Below are positions 1 through 20,787 of a stretch of 40,000 nt of DNA, piece after piece. The translations under genes and the position numbers were made by a program. The notes beneath the pieces were generated by a model. It made no database searches. It saw nothing but the letters and a program-made list of their open reading frames with translations, and was not told the origin of the DNA. The DNA is from Chondrilla cf. caribensis (taxonomy: Eukaryota; Porifera; Demospongiae; Chondrillida; Chondrillidae): positions 4,219,219 through 4,259,218 of the forward strand of contig OZ026549.1 of NCBI GenBank assembly GCA_964020155.1, given 5' to 3'. The stretch's first letter is position 1. Each line of letters opens with the position of its first letter.

Positions 1-2141
1 TCATTTTGGTGCCGAACAAAATCAATTAGCCTTTACATACCATACCATAATATAGCTATGTAAGTAATATGTATAATATGTAGTGTATATGCGTACCTAT
101 TGTGATCATGTAAGGATTCTTGCATATGCATGTCCATACTAGTGTTGGGAATTTTTTATCAAATTTTCAAATTGATTATCAGTGCCAGTAACCAATTGAT
201 TTTCAATTGATGAACACTGGAAGGAATTAAGTGAGCGTAACCGTAAATCACTCCCACTTTATCAGACTGAGTAGTCATCCAATAGATGTGATGTGGAGTC
301 AATAGAGACCTCTTCATATTTCAGGTACTCTTGTACAAGTACAAAATCGAACCCGTGGAGTGGAAGTTCTGGGCAATAGGGGGGTGGATTCCTGTTCTAC
401 TCACTTAATTACTTCCTGTGATTAATTGATTTGCTTGCACTATTAACAATAATCAGATTTGTAATGAATATCAATTGATTAATCAATTAATCAATTAATT
501 GATTAATTGTCCCGATGCTAATCTGTATGTCTATACAGTAAAGGTATGTACGTGTGTACTATACATACAGACGTATATCCTTTATTATGTGTATTCCATG
601 GACCACATGTATATGTACATGCATATGTATGCAGTTTCTTTCATGAGTGATGATGTACTGTATGTGCATACGTATGTGCTTTAGTGTACGTATATACCTA
701 CTATAGGTACGTACATACAATACATAAGTACATACGTACGTACATTCATATAATGTGCATTTTGATAAAGTCTATTTGTGTCATGCATATATATACAAAC
801 ATGCATAATGTGTATGTTTGCATGTACATACGTATGTTGTGTTTTACATATGTACATACGTACGTACGTATGTCCACTGTTCACATACAGTATGTACATG
901 TATGTACATGTATGTACTGTACATAGATAATATGTTTGCTGGTTTACATGTACATTCCTAACGATATTATACTATACAGTAGTACTTGTGTACCTATGTA
1001 CATATGTATGTATGTACATATGTAAGTTCATGGTTATAGTAACATATCTATGTTCTTAGTGATGACAAGAGGTCAATTGATAGGTCAGTAGATCATACAG
1101 TGTAGCTGTGTTCCATGTGGTAGAGGCTCATTGCTGTATTGTCTGAGCCACAAGCTCATTAGATTTGGTAGAGGTAGGTATGTGCATGTGTACACTGTAT
1201 ATACATACGTACATATATAGCCATGTTGTACGTATCTACATCATTACTTATCACATACTTAACTAATGTTACCATGGATTTTCTCATTTGTAAAATATCC
1301 ATAACACACGGTTTCAATCATTCATCATCTAATATATGTAAATCAGAACTGTGTGCTAACAGCATGTAATATAAATTGAACAAGTCAGGTTAATTGTTAT
1401 TGTTAATTGCTAATTGTTAAATTACTATCACCAGCTGTTTGACATGTGATATGCAATTGTACATGCCCTCCACAGCGAAGAGCTTTGGCCATTTTTCCAT
1501 CTCAATCAACTCTCGGCATTCGTCCAAAAACAAATTGGGCCACTTGTCCTTGCCTCTACTGTCGTTCAAGCTATCAAAAATCAATTTAGCCTAATTTCTG
1601 CTGCGATTGGTGGTCTTTGGTACGAATGAAATTAGGCTATTAGTCCATTCCGTAAGCGCGCCATTTCGTGTGAACATTAGTTAAAACTGTTAAACCATGG
1701 CACTTCATGGTTTATCTGTTACATACTATACAAATGTGTACAATTTCACATTGTGTGATTTCACAAATGTCTGTGCAAGACATATTCCATGTTTTTTTTT
1801 CACGTGTTTCCCCTTTTTATCATTGTGTTGTTTGTCTCTTGAATGAACATTCATTCACAAAATGCGTGCAAATTACTCATTGTGGAAATTTATATGCCTA
1901 AGGTGGTGTAAAGCAGAGTCACTTATTCAGTCAATTCAGTCATCTGTGTCCAATGTCACAATGTGGTAAAATAAGCAAATTTCTGTCAAAGTTGTAGTGG
2001 ACAATTCTTGGATTTGTATGTACATTTATCATTTCTGTGGATTTATCATGTGTACACACGTACATATGTGTAGGTATTGCTATTACATTGTTCAGTACTG
2101 TTTGCTTGATGTACCATTCTGTTCTTCTTCTCAATGTGCAG
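1..2141. other. Non-coding sequence upstream of the first visible Smad exon
   Basis: No exon could be recognised here. Positions 420-510 are AT-rich with repeated ATTGATTAATCAATT-like palindromes, and 540-1230 is dense in TGTAC/GTACGTAC motifs. An 11-bp inverted pair (AGCCTAATTTC near 1584 and its complement near 1628) lies in the most unique-looking stretch, 1470-1690. That stretch also carries an open run of about 50 codons ending near 1629 that resembles nothing I know. The region is probably a long Smad intron, because the next exon begins in mid-domain, but the 5' exons may lie outside the window. Confidence 0.6.
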
Positions 2142-3912
<1,771 letters not shown>

Positions 3913-4482
3913 CTCACTACATATCTTGCTGTGTTGTCTGTTTATAGACTTATCACACTAGTACTGCCCTGTCTCTGCACGTGTTATCATCACCACGTAC
4001 GTACATATCATGTATACTTATTCATTTCCACATGAATTCTATGACTTTTCGTACATTCAATGCATGGTGTTGCGGCACATACGTAGGACTGGAATTGAAA
4101 TGCGTATATTGGAAATGATGGTCCAAATATCCATCCTTGTCATTCACACAATAATGTATCACTGTTTATTTATAATGATGCATGTTTGAGCTGCCTATAT
4201 GCATCTAATGATGTAATTATTTCATTAATACACATTTGTATTATTCAATTGTGCATATTGTTATATATGATTTCTGTATGCAATATTATATATGTGCAGT
4301 ATATACACACATATTTACGTATGTATGATACATATACCTAACATTTAAGTGTTTTGAATTCTGTTTCACTAGCACTCAATCCAATCACATATGTATGTGT
4401 GCATGATATACAGATATACATAATATTATTATACAAATACCTTAGGGTGATTATTATATTAGTATAATATACATATCCCAAT

Positions 4483-4600
4483 GTATGAGCGTTATCACTT
4501 AACTTCAAAAACACTGACTACGTACGGTACATACCCGACAATATACTGTGGTATATTTCTGACCTCATTACTGATATAATATAACCCACTTTTAATGTAC
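4483..4600. repeat. Dispersed repeat, copy 1 (second copy 6690-6805)
   Basis: The string from GAGCGTTATCACTT through ATTACTGATATA reappears with mismatches at 6690-6805, inside PIBF1 intron 3. Both copies contain ATACCCGA followed by a palindromic GTATAT core. It is probably a small non-autonomous transposon relic; the ends are uncertain. Confidence 0.7.
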
Positions 4601-4999
4601 AACAATACTCTAATGTATTATACTATTGTTCTATTGTACATAGTTATCATCTCAGCACAGCGTTATTGAGTAAACGTGTTGTGTGGAAACTGTTATTACG
4701 TCAATTATGAATCCGGTAGTTGAAAAAAACATGTTTATGCATAGGCGTTTATTTGATACAGTATTGCATTGTAAACAATGCAATATCAAATATATTGCAC
4801 TGGCGGCGTCTATGAAGAACGCCCACGCAATACAATAATATAATGAAGACAATCAGCTGTAAAATCATAGACCCTAGATACCTATGGTAAAATTGCCTTC
4901 TCCCTAATTGATTCAGCCATAATGTGCAGGAGTACGATCATTGTTTTATAAGCCAGAAAGAGCTCTTGATTTTGCTAAGAATTCGGCGACCTGTCAGGA

Positions 5000-5049
5000 A
5001 ATATTCGGCCCCCGTAATATCCGGACACAACATAAGGGGACCGAATATT
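5000..5049. promoter_or_regulatory. Inverted repeat in the PIBF1 promoter
   Basis: AATATTCGGCCCC at 5000-5012 is mirrored by GGGGACCGAATATT at 5036-5049. The arms pair with a single bulged base around a 23-base loop. It ends 75 bp before the PIBF1 start codon. It could be a hairpin, a paired protein-binding site, or the remnant of a small element. Confidence 0.5.
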
Positions 5050-5102
5050 GCATGATCAGTTATCGTTGATGTTAGCATGCATAGGCCTACTTTAGATAAT
5101 TT

Positions 5103-5117
5103 ATGGCGGGAAACTAA
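5103..5117 (+). promoter_or_regulatory. Four-codon uORF with overlapping E2F-like site before PIBF1
   Basis: ATG GCG GGA AAC TAA is a complete micro-ORF (M-A-G-N) ending six bases before the PIBF1 ATG. It contains GGCGGGAAA (5105-5113), which matches the E2F/DP core. Whether it is transcribed depends on the transcription start site, which cannot be seen here. Confidence 0.45.
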
Positions 5118-5123
5118 ATCAAG

Positions 5124-11133
<6,010 letters not shown>

Positions 11134-11517
11134 TTTATTTTGATAAGTGTATTGTACTGTGTGGGTGATGGGTGTTTATGTAGGGGTACGTTTTAAAAAT
11201 CAATTCATTAATTTATGTCCATGTGATCGATTTCACATTTACAATATGTCTTTTCTATATTTACAACCGTGTACATAATATTATCATATTCCTACACTGC
11301 ATGCCTGTTCAATAGAAGTAGCCTTAGAAGTATATTTATGGTCCGAAAGTTAAATTGAGAAAATTAATGTGATAATAACGATTGATAGAATACATATTAG
11401 CAGGAGAATCAAGGCATGGAATAACAAATGGCAAATGATAATAGCCAAAAAAAATGGAGATTCAAATTGGACAAGAGTTCAATACGACACAAACTTCACT
11501 GGTTAAGAATTGAACCG
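11134..11517. other. Convergent intergenic spacer
   Basis: The 3' ends of PIBF1 (+) and the deaminase-like gene (-) face each other across 384 bp. The sequence is AT-rich. The only AATAAA-type hexamer noticed for the minus-strand gene is the complement of TTTATT at 11134-11139, right after the PIBF1 stop codon, so the transcripts may overlap. Confidence 0.55.
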
Positions 11518-13179
11518 TTATTTTCTCGGAAATCGACGAGGTTGAAAAATTTTTCTGTCATATTTCGGTACTTTCTTTTGTAAACTAGACTTGGCATTGC
11601 CTTTGAAAACAAAGTTTTTCTTTGCTTGACTGCTGCTCATCCCTCCTTTGGTCTTCCTAAGATTCTGTCTATTGCAGTCTGCATACGATGTCTTAGTTTT
11701 GAGTTCTTTGGCACGTGAAGTAACCTGCCTAGGAGGCACATTGCTCTTTACAACTGCCTTCCCTGATGGCAAGTGCTTTCCCAATTCCAATTCATTTGTC
11801 ATCTTTGAAGTATCTTTATAAGCAGGCTCATCAACATCCTTCATAATAGTGGCTGTGTTTTCATTGGTCTTTGTACTAACTTTCTTCTTCTTTGTTTCCT
11901 TCGTTTCTTCTTTGTTTGATCGGTTTGCGGTGTCATTTGATCTGCGAGATGCTTTAGATCTTTGCTTGATTGCTGAACAAGCAGCAGAACCTATCAACAA
12001 TGCACCTCCACTCTTACTCACTGGGTATCCAGGATTCTCATGAACGGTCAACCCACTGATTGCATCTGTTGGCACGCTCCCCATGGTATTTCCATATTCC
12101 ATGCAGTTGTCACAACGTTTAAGGGCTTGGATGGTACCATTTCGAGCATTTACTTTCACAGTGCATGTTCTTATCTCAGAAGGTTTTGCTGAAGGTCGAT
12201 CATTGTACAGCTTATGCAATGCATGATGTTCTGCACATGAACGAGGATCCCTTCGGAGAACTTTCCTGGCATTCGGTACTTTCTTTTGCACATTTGTCTT
12301 GGCACCGTCTTTGAAAAACGAGTTTTTCTTTGCTTGACTCCTGCTCATTCCTCCTCTGGTCTTCCTAAGATTCTGTCGAAGCTGTCTATTGCAGCCTGTG
12401 TAAGACTTTTTACTTTTGAGATCTTTGGCACGTGTAATAACCCTGGGTACATTGCTCTTCACATCTCCCCTTCTCATATGCTGTCTTGCAACACGTGTTG
12501 TTTTCGAAACATCTTTATATGCAGGCTTGCCGACCTTCCCCACGATGTCTGCTTTGTTCCTATTATAAACAAGTCTTTTGGTTTTCATTTTGTTTGCAAT
12601 TTTCAAAGCACCTTTACCTGCACTGATTCCAGACATGGCATCAAAAACAGGCATGGCCAAGGTATCGAAGTACAGCCCTGGGTTTTTTGGGTCCTTCACT
12701 ATCTCAGTGACTTGGGACACCATTCCAGATGGACGGTATTCATCATGTACTGCAGAATCAATACCAGTTGTAAGCCCATCTACAGCCAATCCTCCAGCTA
12801 TGCCTCCAGCTGCTGCTCCGGGTGGACCAGCCACAAAGAAACCTACTACTCCTCCTCCCATGACACCCGTTGTACGAGAAGCACTCTTCATCGCTTTATC
12901 TCCACCATCCTTATCGCCACACAAGTAGTGAATACCTCCTTTGACGTGACCAACGGCGGGTATTCCATTTACGACGTCACTCACGAAACCAAGGCACTGC
13001 TTTTGAGTCTCTGTGGCCGCCTCTGAGTCTCCGCTAACCCATTCGCAGGCTGATCGAACTTGAGAAACGACTGGACATTGACGTGAAAAGTTTTCCTGGG
13101 TTCTACGTGCTCCTTCAAAATCGAAGAAAACAGCTTGAAAGAGAGATTTTGTCTGCGAAAGTAGTGGAATGGCGTCCAT
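11518..13179 (-). CDS. Single-exon protein with YwqJ-type deaminase motifs and internal duplication
   Basis: This is a 553-aa open frame with no intron. Residues 100-145 are a glycine/alanine-rich hydrophobic stretch (GGGVVGFFVAGPPG, GGIAGGLAVDGLTTG) of glycine-zipper type, possibly membrane-active. Residues 314-360 carry SCAEHHAL and, 39 residues on, RCDNC. The pair CAE and CxxC is the zinc and proton-shuttle signature of the deaminase fold as arranged in YwqJ-like toxin deaminases: C315, C356 and C359 would bind zinc and E317 would be catalytic. A basic block at 217-304 (PAYKD.SK to QKKVP) recurs at about 451-538, without a second deaminase motif. No signal peptide is evident. The start ATG at 13179 is 173 bp from the divergent RING-TRAF-macro gene. 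The lack of introns and the toxin-type domain hint at an origin by lateral transfer. The substrate is unknown, and the deaminase assignment rests on motifs only. Confidence 0.65.
   Translation of the reverse strand: MDAIPLLSQTKSLFQAVFFDFEGARRTQENFSRQCPVVSQVRSACEWVSGDSEAATETQKQCLGFVSDVVNGIPAVGHVKGGIHYLCGDKDGGDKAMKSASRTTGVMGGGVVGFFVAGPPGAAAGGIAGGLAVDGLTTGIDSAVHDEYRPSGMVSQVTEIVKDPKNPGLYFDTLAMPVFDAMSGISAGKGALKIANKMKTKRLVYNRNKADIVGKVGKPAYKDVSKTTRVARQHMRRGDVKSNVPRVITRAKDLKSKKSYTGCNRQLRQNLRKTRGGMSRSQAKKNSFFKDGAKTNVQKKVPNARKVLRRDPRSCAEHHALHKLYNDRPSAKPSEIRTCTVKVNARNGTIQALKRCDNCMEYGNTMGSVPTDAISGLTVHENPGYPVSKSGGALLIGSAACSAIKQRSKASRRSNDTANRSNKEETKETKKKKVSTKTNENTATIMKDVDEPAYKDTSKMTNELELGKHLPSGKAVVKSNVPPRQVTSRAKELKTKTSYADCNRQNLRKTKGGMSSSQAKKNFVFKGNAKSSLQKKVPKYDRKIFQPRRFPRK
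11564..12560. repeat. Intragenic duplication in the deaminase-like gene
   Basis: Roughly 11564-11830 and 12271-12545 are related at DNA level. TTCGGTACTTTCTTTTG, GTTTTTCTTTGCTTGACT, GGTCTTCCTAAGATTCTGTC and TTTGGCACGTG occur in the same order in both. The copies encode residues 451-538 and 217-304 of the protein and flank the deaminase motifs. Confidence 0.9.
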
Positions 13180-13352
13180 TATGTGCTGTCGAAACCTGAT
13201 AGATCAATTCTGCGAATCGGCCGGCCACAGGGGACTAGTATACAGTATGTACTACAGTTCCGCGACAGGGACAGCCTCGTAGATTCCCAAAGACTCTCCA
13301 AATAGATCATGACGTCATGCTATAATTAGATTACTACGTCCGTATTTGTAAA
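13180..13352. promoter_or_regulatory. Bidirectional promoter with perfect CRE
   Basis: The 173 bp between two divergent ATGs hold TGACGTCA at 13310-13317, the full CREB/ATF palindrome, and directly after it TGCTATAATTA at 13318-13328. The same 11-mer occurs in the divergent HHIP-like B/ABHD18 promoter at 31330-31340. Sharing of this promoter by both genes is inferred from spacing. Confidence 0.6.
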
Positions 13353-14617
13353 ATGGCGCTCTTAGAAGGCGGGTGGAATCGATTACGTTTTGTAGACGAA
13401 GATGAGCTGGATCTTGAGTTAAAATGCCCCATATGTTTACTAGTTATGCACAAACCGAATCTAACAAGCTGTTGTGGGGGACATTTCTGTGAAAATTGTA
13501 TCGAAAGCGTCAGACAAAGTCAGTTTTCGTCTTCTTGCCCCAAATGCAGACGGTCGCGCTTCAATATCATGATCGATCAAAACCTGAATAGAAGGATACT
13601 TCAATTGCGTGTTTACTGTACGAATAGCTCCAAAGGCTGCCAATGGACTGGTATGATTAGGACACTGGCTCTCCACATCAACAAAGGCAAAGTTGACGGA
13701 GAGTGTCTGTATCACCAGCTGAAGTGCCCTTTATCCTGCGGCGCTGCTGTGCTTAGGAAGAGCATCCCGAACCACATGAACGAACTGTGTCCAGAAAGAC
13801 CAGCCACTTGTTCGTACTGTTCCTTTTCTTCCACTTACAGAGAGGTTCAAGCCAGTCACCTTCCAAACTGTGAACGTTATCCTCTTGACTGCCCAAACGG
13901 GTGTTCTGAAGGTACTATCCCACGCTGTAGAATGCCAAGTCATTTGGATGCTTGTCCTCTACAACCAGTTGAATGCTCGTATGCAAACCTTGGATGCAAT
14001 GCATCTGTTGTACGTTCTACACTGGAGACGCATATCAAAGATTCCGTTCATGTCCATTTGGAATTAATTAAAGCTTCGAACGAAAGTTTAAAAGATGACC
14101 TCGCAACGCTGAGCTCTGAAGTGGCCAACGGTACTGAAAGTGTCAAAAAGGACCTTGCTCAGTTCAAGGTCTCAATTCTAGGAACAGTACAGGCTCTGCA
14201 AACTGAAGTGAAACAAATACAGAGGCAATTACAGCAGTGTCAATCTGATAATTCCAATCTAACGAGCCGAGTTCAACAGTTACACCTGCAGCAAAATGAA
14301 CATGGCCAGAATGGCCACATACAGACTGGTAAGCTTCAATACACTATTAGGCCAAAGTGCTGAAAATTGAGAAACAGTTGGTTTTGAAAGTAGATATAAA
14401 TAATGCCACTGTACTCAGGTTGTATTAGTAAATATTCCATTTGTTAGTAATTATTGAATACTGTAGCATCTAATGTGTACTGTAATGGACTATTTCAGTA
14501 CCTACGTACATCGGTATATATGTATGTAACTGATGCTTGTACCATATGTAGTTATTCCTCAACTACCACATGAACCCTACAAGACATAGTGCCCTAGTGT
14601 GTGTGTGTGCGTGTGTG

Positions 14618-14685
<68 letters not shown>

Positions 14686-15427
14686 ACTAGAGTGGTAATT
14701 TCCCACTTACAGTGATTGTGATCTGACCAAAATCGTTCATTCTTTACTGTCAGGTTTGCCCAATCCTGTAAACCAAGGCGACAAAACGGTTCCAATCCGA
14801 ACACTGTTCGGTAATCGGACCCAAGCACATACCGTTCCTGTTGGCTCACTCCCCAGAATATTTAACAGTGCAAACACCACCTCCAGTTCACCATCTTTGC
14901 CTACTGAACCTGTCGTTTTGCAAGGTACAGTGTGTTTGATTGCTGCTCAGTTGAGCCAGGTTGAGGCAGATGCTATAGTTGTACCCCTCAATCCATACAT
15001 GCCACACTTCTCTGGTGCTCCGGCTCTATCCGTGGACGATGCAAGTCGAGGAGCGTTGTTCGCTCAGTTGTCCACCCTATGTTGGCAATTGAGCGAGGGG
15101 GGTGTAAGCCACTTGCCATCTCAGGACAAATGGGCTCTCCACTGCAAGCATTTGTTGTTGCTGCCGCGTTCCAAGTCTACTAGGTTGGACACCCTCAAGC
15201 AGTCTTGTCGCAGTGCTCTAAATATGGCAAAATCACTAAACTTGACTTCAATAGCTCTCCCCCTCGTCAGTCCGCACAAGCCACCAAATCAGGTTGCCAA
15301 AATGATGATGGAGTGCTTTCTGGAATTCCGACAGCAGAATCAGTACAACTTGACCATTACTGTAGTGGCGAAAGAAGGCGACAAGAGTTTTGCAGCCTTC
15401 CAAAGTATGCAGTTATGGACCATGTGA
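13353..15427 (+). CDS. RING / TRAF zinc finger / coiled coil / macro-like domain protein
   Basis: Exons 13353-14328 and 14754-15427 join in phase 1 to encode 549 aa. Residues 25-65 form a RING finger (CPIC, CCGGHFCENC, CPKC), which usually recruits E2 ubiquitin enzymes. Residues 90-230 hold TRAF-type zinc fingers with regular Cys/His spacing, and 235-315 is a coiled coil. In a classic TRAF a MATH domain would follow. Here a low-complexity linker leads to residues 382-541, which read as a macro (ADP-ribose-binding) fold: VCLIAAQLSQVEADAIVVPLN, then CKHLLLLPR, SCRSALNMAKSLNLTSIALPLVS, and a final strand-helix pair. The usual asparagine-rich NAAN motif is NPYM and the glycine loop is SGAP, so ADP-ribose hydrolysis is doubtful. 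Likely a cytosolic signalling or immunity E3-type adaptor. RING and TRAF calls are firm; macro is probable. Confidence 0.85.
14597..14684. repeat. (GT)n microsatellite in the single intron of the RING-TRAF-macro gene
   Basis: GT units with a GTGCG and a TTG interruption near the left end lie in the intron 14329-14753. Confidence 0.96.
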
Positions 15428-15695
15428 CCTGTCAGTGTGACTATGCAACATGTTTACCTTGCTGTATAGCTGTGTACTGTTGACATCTGTTATTTGTGCT
15501 GCTTTGACTGTGAAAGTACATAGTTTTATAACAGTGTATAATTTTGTATTGTAGAAGAGACAAGGGTAGACGTTAATTCATTCCTTTCCCGTGTCCATAT
15601 TTGTGTGCGTAATTCCCTTAATGAAATGTCACATTTGTAGTATGTTTGTATTAGATTTATAATGTTATGCTTGATTGTATGATCTGTGTATGATA

Positions 15696-15890
15696 TACCG
15701 TATAGCGGGAAATTTTCGCGGGACAAAATTTTCGTGGATGGCCCCAAAATAAAAATTTTGCGGATGCTGGCCAGAGTCACGCGACAGAACAGCGAGAACG
15801 CCTAGTTCGCAGATAAAATTTTCGCGGATGTTAGGCAAGCCGAGAAATCCGTGAAAATTTTGTCCCCTGAATATTTCCCGCTATACGGTA
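15696..15890. mobile_element. MITE-like fold-back element, CCGTATAGCGGGAAA family, copy 2
   Basis: TACCGTATAGCGGGAAATTT at the left is mirrored by AATATTTCCCGCTATACGGTA at the right. The inverted repeats reach about 40 bp and include GGACAAAATTTTC. The element is 195 bp, the best-preserved copy in the window, with no reading frame. It may supply polyadenylation sequence to the RING-TRAF-macro gene (AATAAA within it near 15747). Confidence 0.88.
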
Positions 15891-16256
15891 CTATCCATTA
15901 TTTATAATTATTTGTGATAATTGGGTACTTGACTATTATAATATCTGCATATATGTAGGTACATATTATTATTAAAATTTATATATTATGTATGCATATA
16001 GTACATATTTATGTACATTATATAGAATCTGATAGATAATAATATAGAATATAGAATATAATAAGATCATCTACATATATTAATTATAATGTAATGCTGA
16101 GTGTTGCAAAAAATAATGTATAAATTCTGTCATGAGGGATCCGATTTCATTGGTCACATGATCAGGTCGGCACCTGTCTTGTTAGAGGACAGGAGGACGG
16201 GTCTGATCGCCTGCAAAGGTCAATAATGACATAAGATATATTATGTAATACTATAG

Positions 16257-16450
16257 TATACGTATTGTACAGAATGGTATAATATTATATGTACATGTAT
16301 GGGCATATAGTAAATGTATTGTACAGACTGGTACATACATGTATATACGTACATAATAACAAATGTATTGTATAGAATCATAGATATATATGCATATATA
16401 ATATGTACATACATATACAATCACAGATGCATTGTATAGAATGGTACATT
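16257..16450. repeat. Imperfect tandem repeat, ATGTATTGTACAGAATGGTA units
   Basis: About four degenerate units begin near 16262, 16313, 16363 and 16427, each containing (A/G)TATTGTA(C/T)AGA followed by AT-rich filler of 50-64 bp. Confidence 0.7.
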
Positions 16451-17107
16451 CACACAACACGTACGCACACGTGATAGTATATATGCACTCACTATAGAAT
16501 ACTTATAACCCATGCAGAAATTAACGTAAGCTTAGTAAACAGATACAAATGTAGATAAAATTATGCTACACCTAAGCAGCTATGGGATGGACAGTTTGTT
16601 TGGCCGGAGATTTCCTCCCCCATAGCTATACGCTAGCTAGTCTGAATAGGTCGGCACTATAACTCTATTGCACATGCAATCATGCCAAGTTACATATGCA
16701 AAGGATTTCACGAATCTGTGAGGTCATAGATGATTGGAGGTAGTCTGGCCATGCAAGATTGTAGCCAAGCCTTTGGCCTAGGGGGCCTGACGAAATGCAA
16801 ACTAAACTGTAACTAAACGACGGAATACTAAATGGATGGGCTAACGTCAGAACAAAACAAAAGCTTTTTTACTCAGTACTTAAAAAAGATGTTCTAGCTT
16901 GGGGGGTGTGCTGGAGTTACTGTTTTCAGCTTTAATTTTATACATGGCAATCACAACTCACATCGAGACATATTTTGACCAGAAAACATTTTCTCATTAC
17001 CATAGGCGGACAGACTGACTGACTGATATCAACAGGCCATTCACGCATGTGTGCCCATGGGTAGTAAACTGTCAGACAACTACTCAAATATAGAAATACA
17101 AGTAGTC

Positions 17108-20296
<3,189 letters not shown>

Positions 20297-20787
20297 TCTC
20301 GGAGAATGGACTACGACAACGGTACTCTTTACACTAGTACAGTACTATTAGTATGATCATGAGTGCACATTATGGCTTCTTGGCCGATCGAGGCGTTTGG
20401 AATGACGCAATAATTGGAATAGGGGCGTTTATTTTGAGACCTGCATGGCTACATAATAATAGCTTGGCATTAATATTTCAATAGCCTGCAAATACTCTAA
20501 CTGCATGGACATTGATAATTTCAATTCAGCATAGAAGATGAATTATTGACAGTACCATGAGGTTCCTAGCTATGTTTTGGTTAATGAGTCTAACCACTCT
20601 AAAATGTTGAATAACTGTCACAGTGTCCATCATGATATAACTTCGCTATCAATGAAAAAAACCCAGACAATTATGCTAACAGTGCAACATACAATTAATT
20701 CAGTCATAAAGTGTATGTCATAACAGTGCAACCTACAATTAACTCAGTCATAATGTATTTGGTGTAACACATCAGTACATTGTACGA
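20297..20787. other. Spacer between HHIP-like A and GNAT copy 1
   Basis: This contains the HHIP-like A promoter and the GNAT-1 3' region. A 44-bp unit beginning TAACAGTGCAAC is present twice in tandem (20677-20764) with a few mismatches. No gene is seen. Confidence 0.65.
20677..20764. repeat. 44-bp tandem duplication downstream of GNAT copy 1
   Basis: Units starting TAACAGTGCAACATACAATT and TAACAGTGCAACCTACAATT lie head to tail. The second unit is about 24 bases from the GNAT-1 stop codon and falls in its likely 3' UTR. Confidence 0.85.

Larger units (their letters stand above)
3913..5123. other. Smad-PIBF1 intergenic region
   Basis: This holds the Smad 3' UTR and the PIBF1 promoter. No gene is seen. 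It is AT-rich. One copy of a dispersed repeat lies at 4483-4600, and a hairpin-forming inverted repeat at 5000-5049 sits in the PIBF1 promoter. Confidence 0.7.
15428..17107. other. Convergent intergenic region
   Basis: This lies between the 3' ends of the RING-TRAF-macro gene (+) and HHIP-like A (-). It holds a fold-back element (15696-15890) and an AT-rich imperfect tandem repeat (16257-16450). A last exon of HHIP-like A might be hidden in 16500-17100, but I could not recognise one. Confidence 0.6.

Noticed and set aside
1470..1630. A possible Smad MH1 exon
   Set aside because: None of the three + frames shows MH1 residues (RVWRWPDL-type or the zinc ligands); the open run of about 50 codons is unrelated.
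12286..13026. 246-residue + strand frame opposite the deaminase-like gene
   Set aside because: Antisense shadow; no recognisable domain, while the minus frame is longer and has coherent motifs.
11518..13179. Assignment to APOBEC/AID or ADAR editing enzymes
   Set aside because: The CAE...CxxC context and spacing do not fit HxE...PCxxC of APOBEC, and there is no dsRNA-binding domain.
16500..17100. A terminal exon for HHIP-like A
   Set aside because: No minus-strand frame with a good acceptor and recognisable SRCR, EGF or basic tail was seen.
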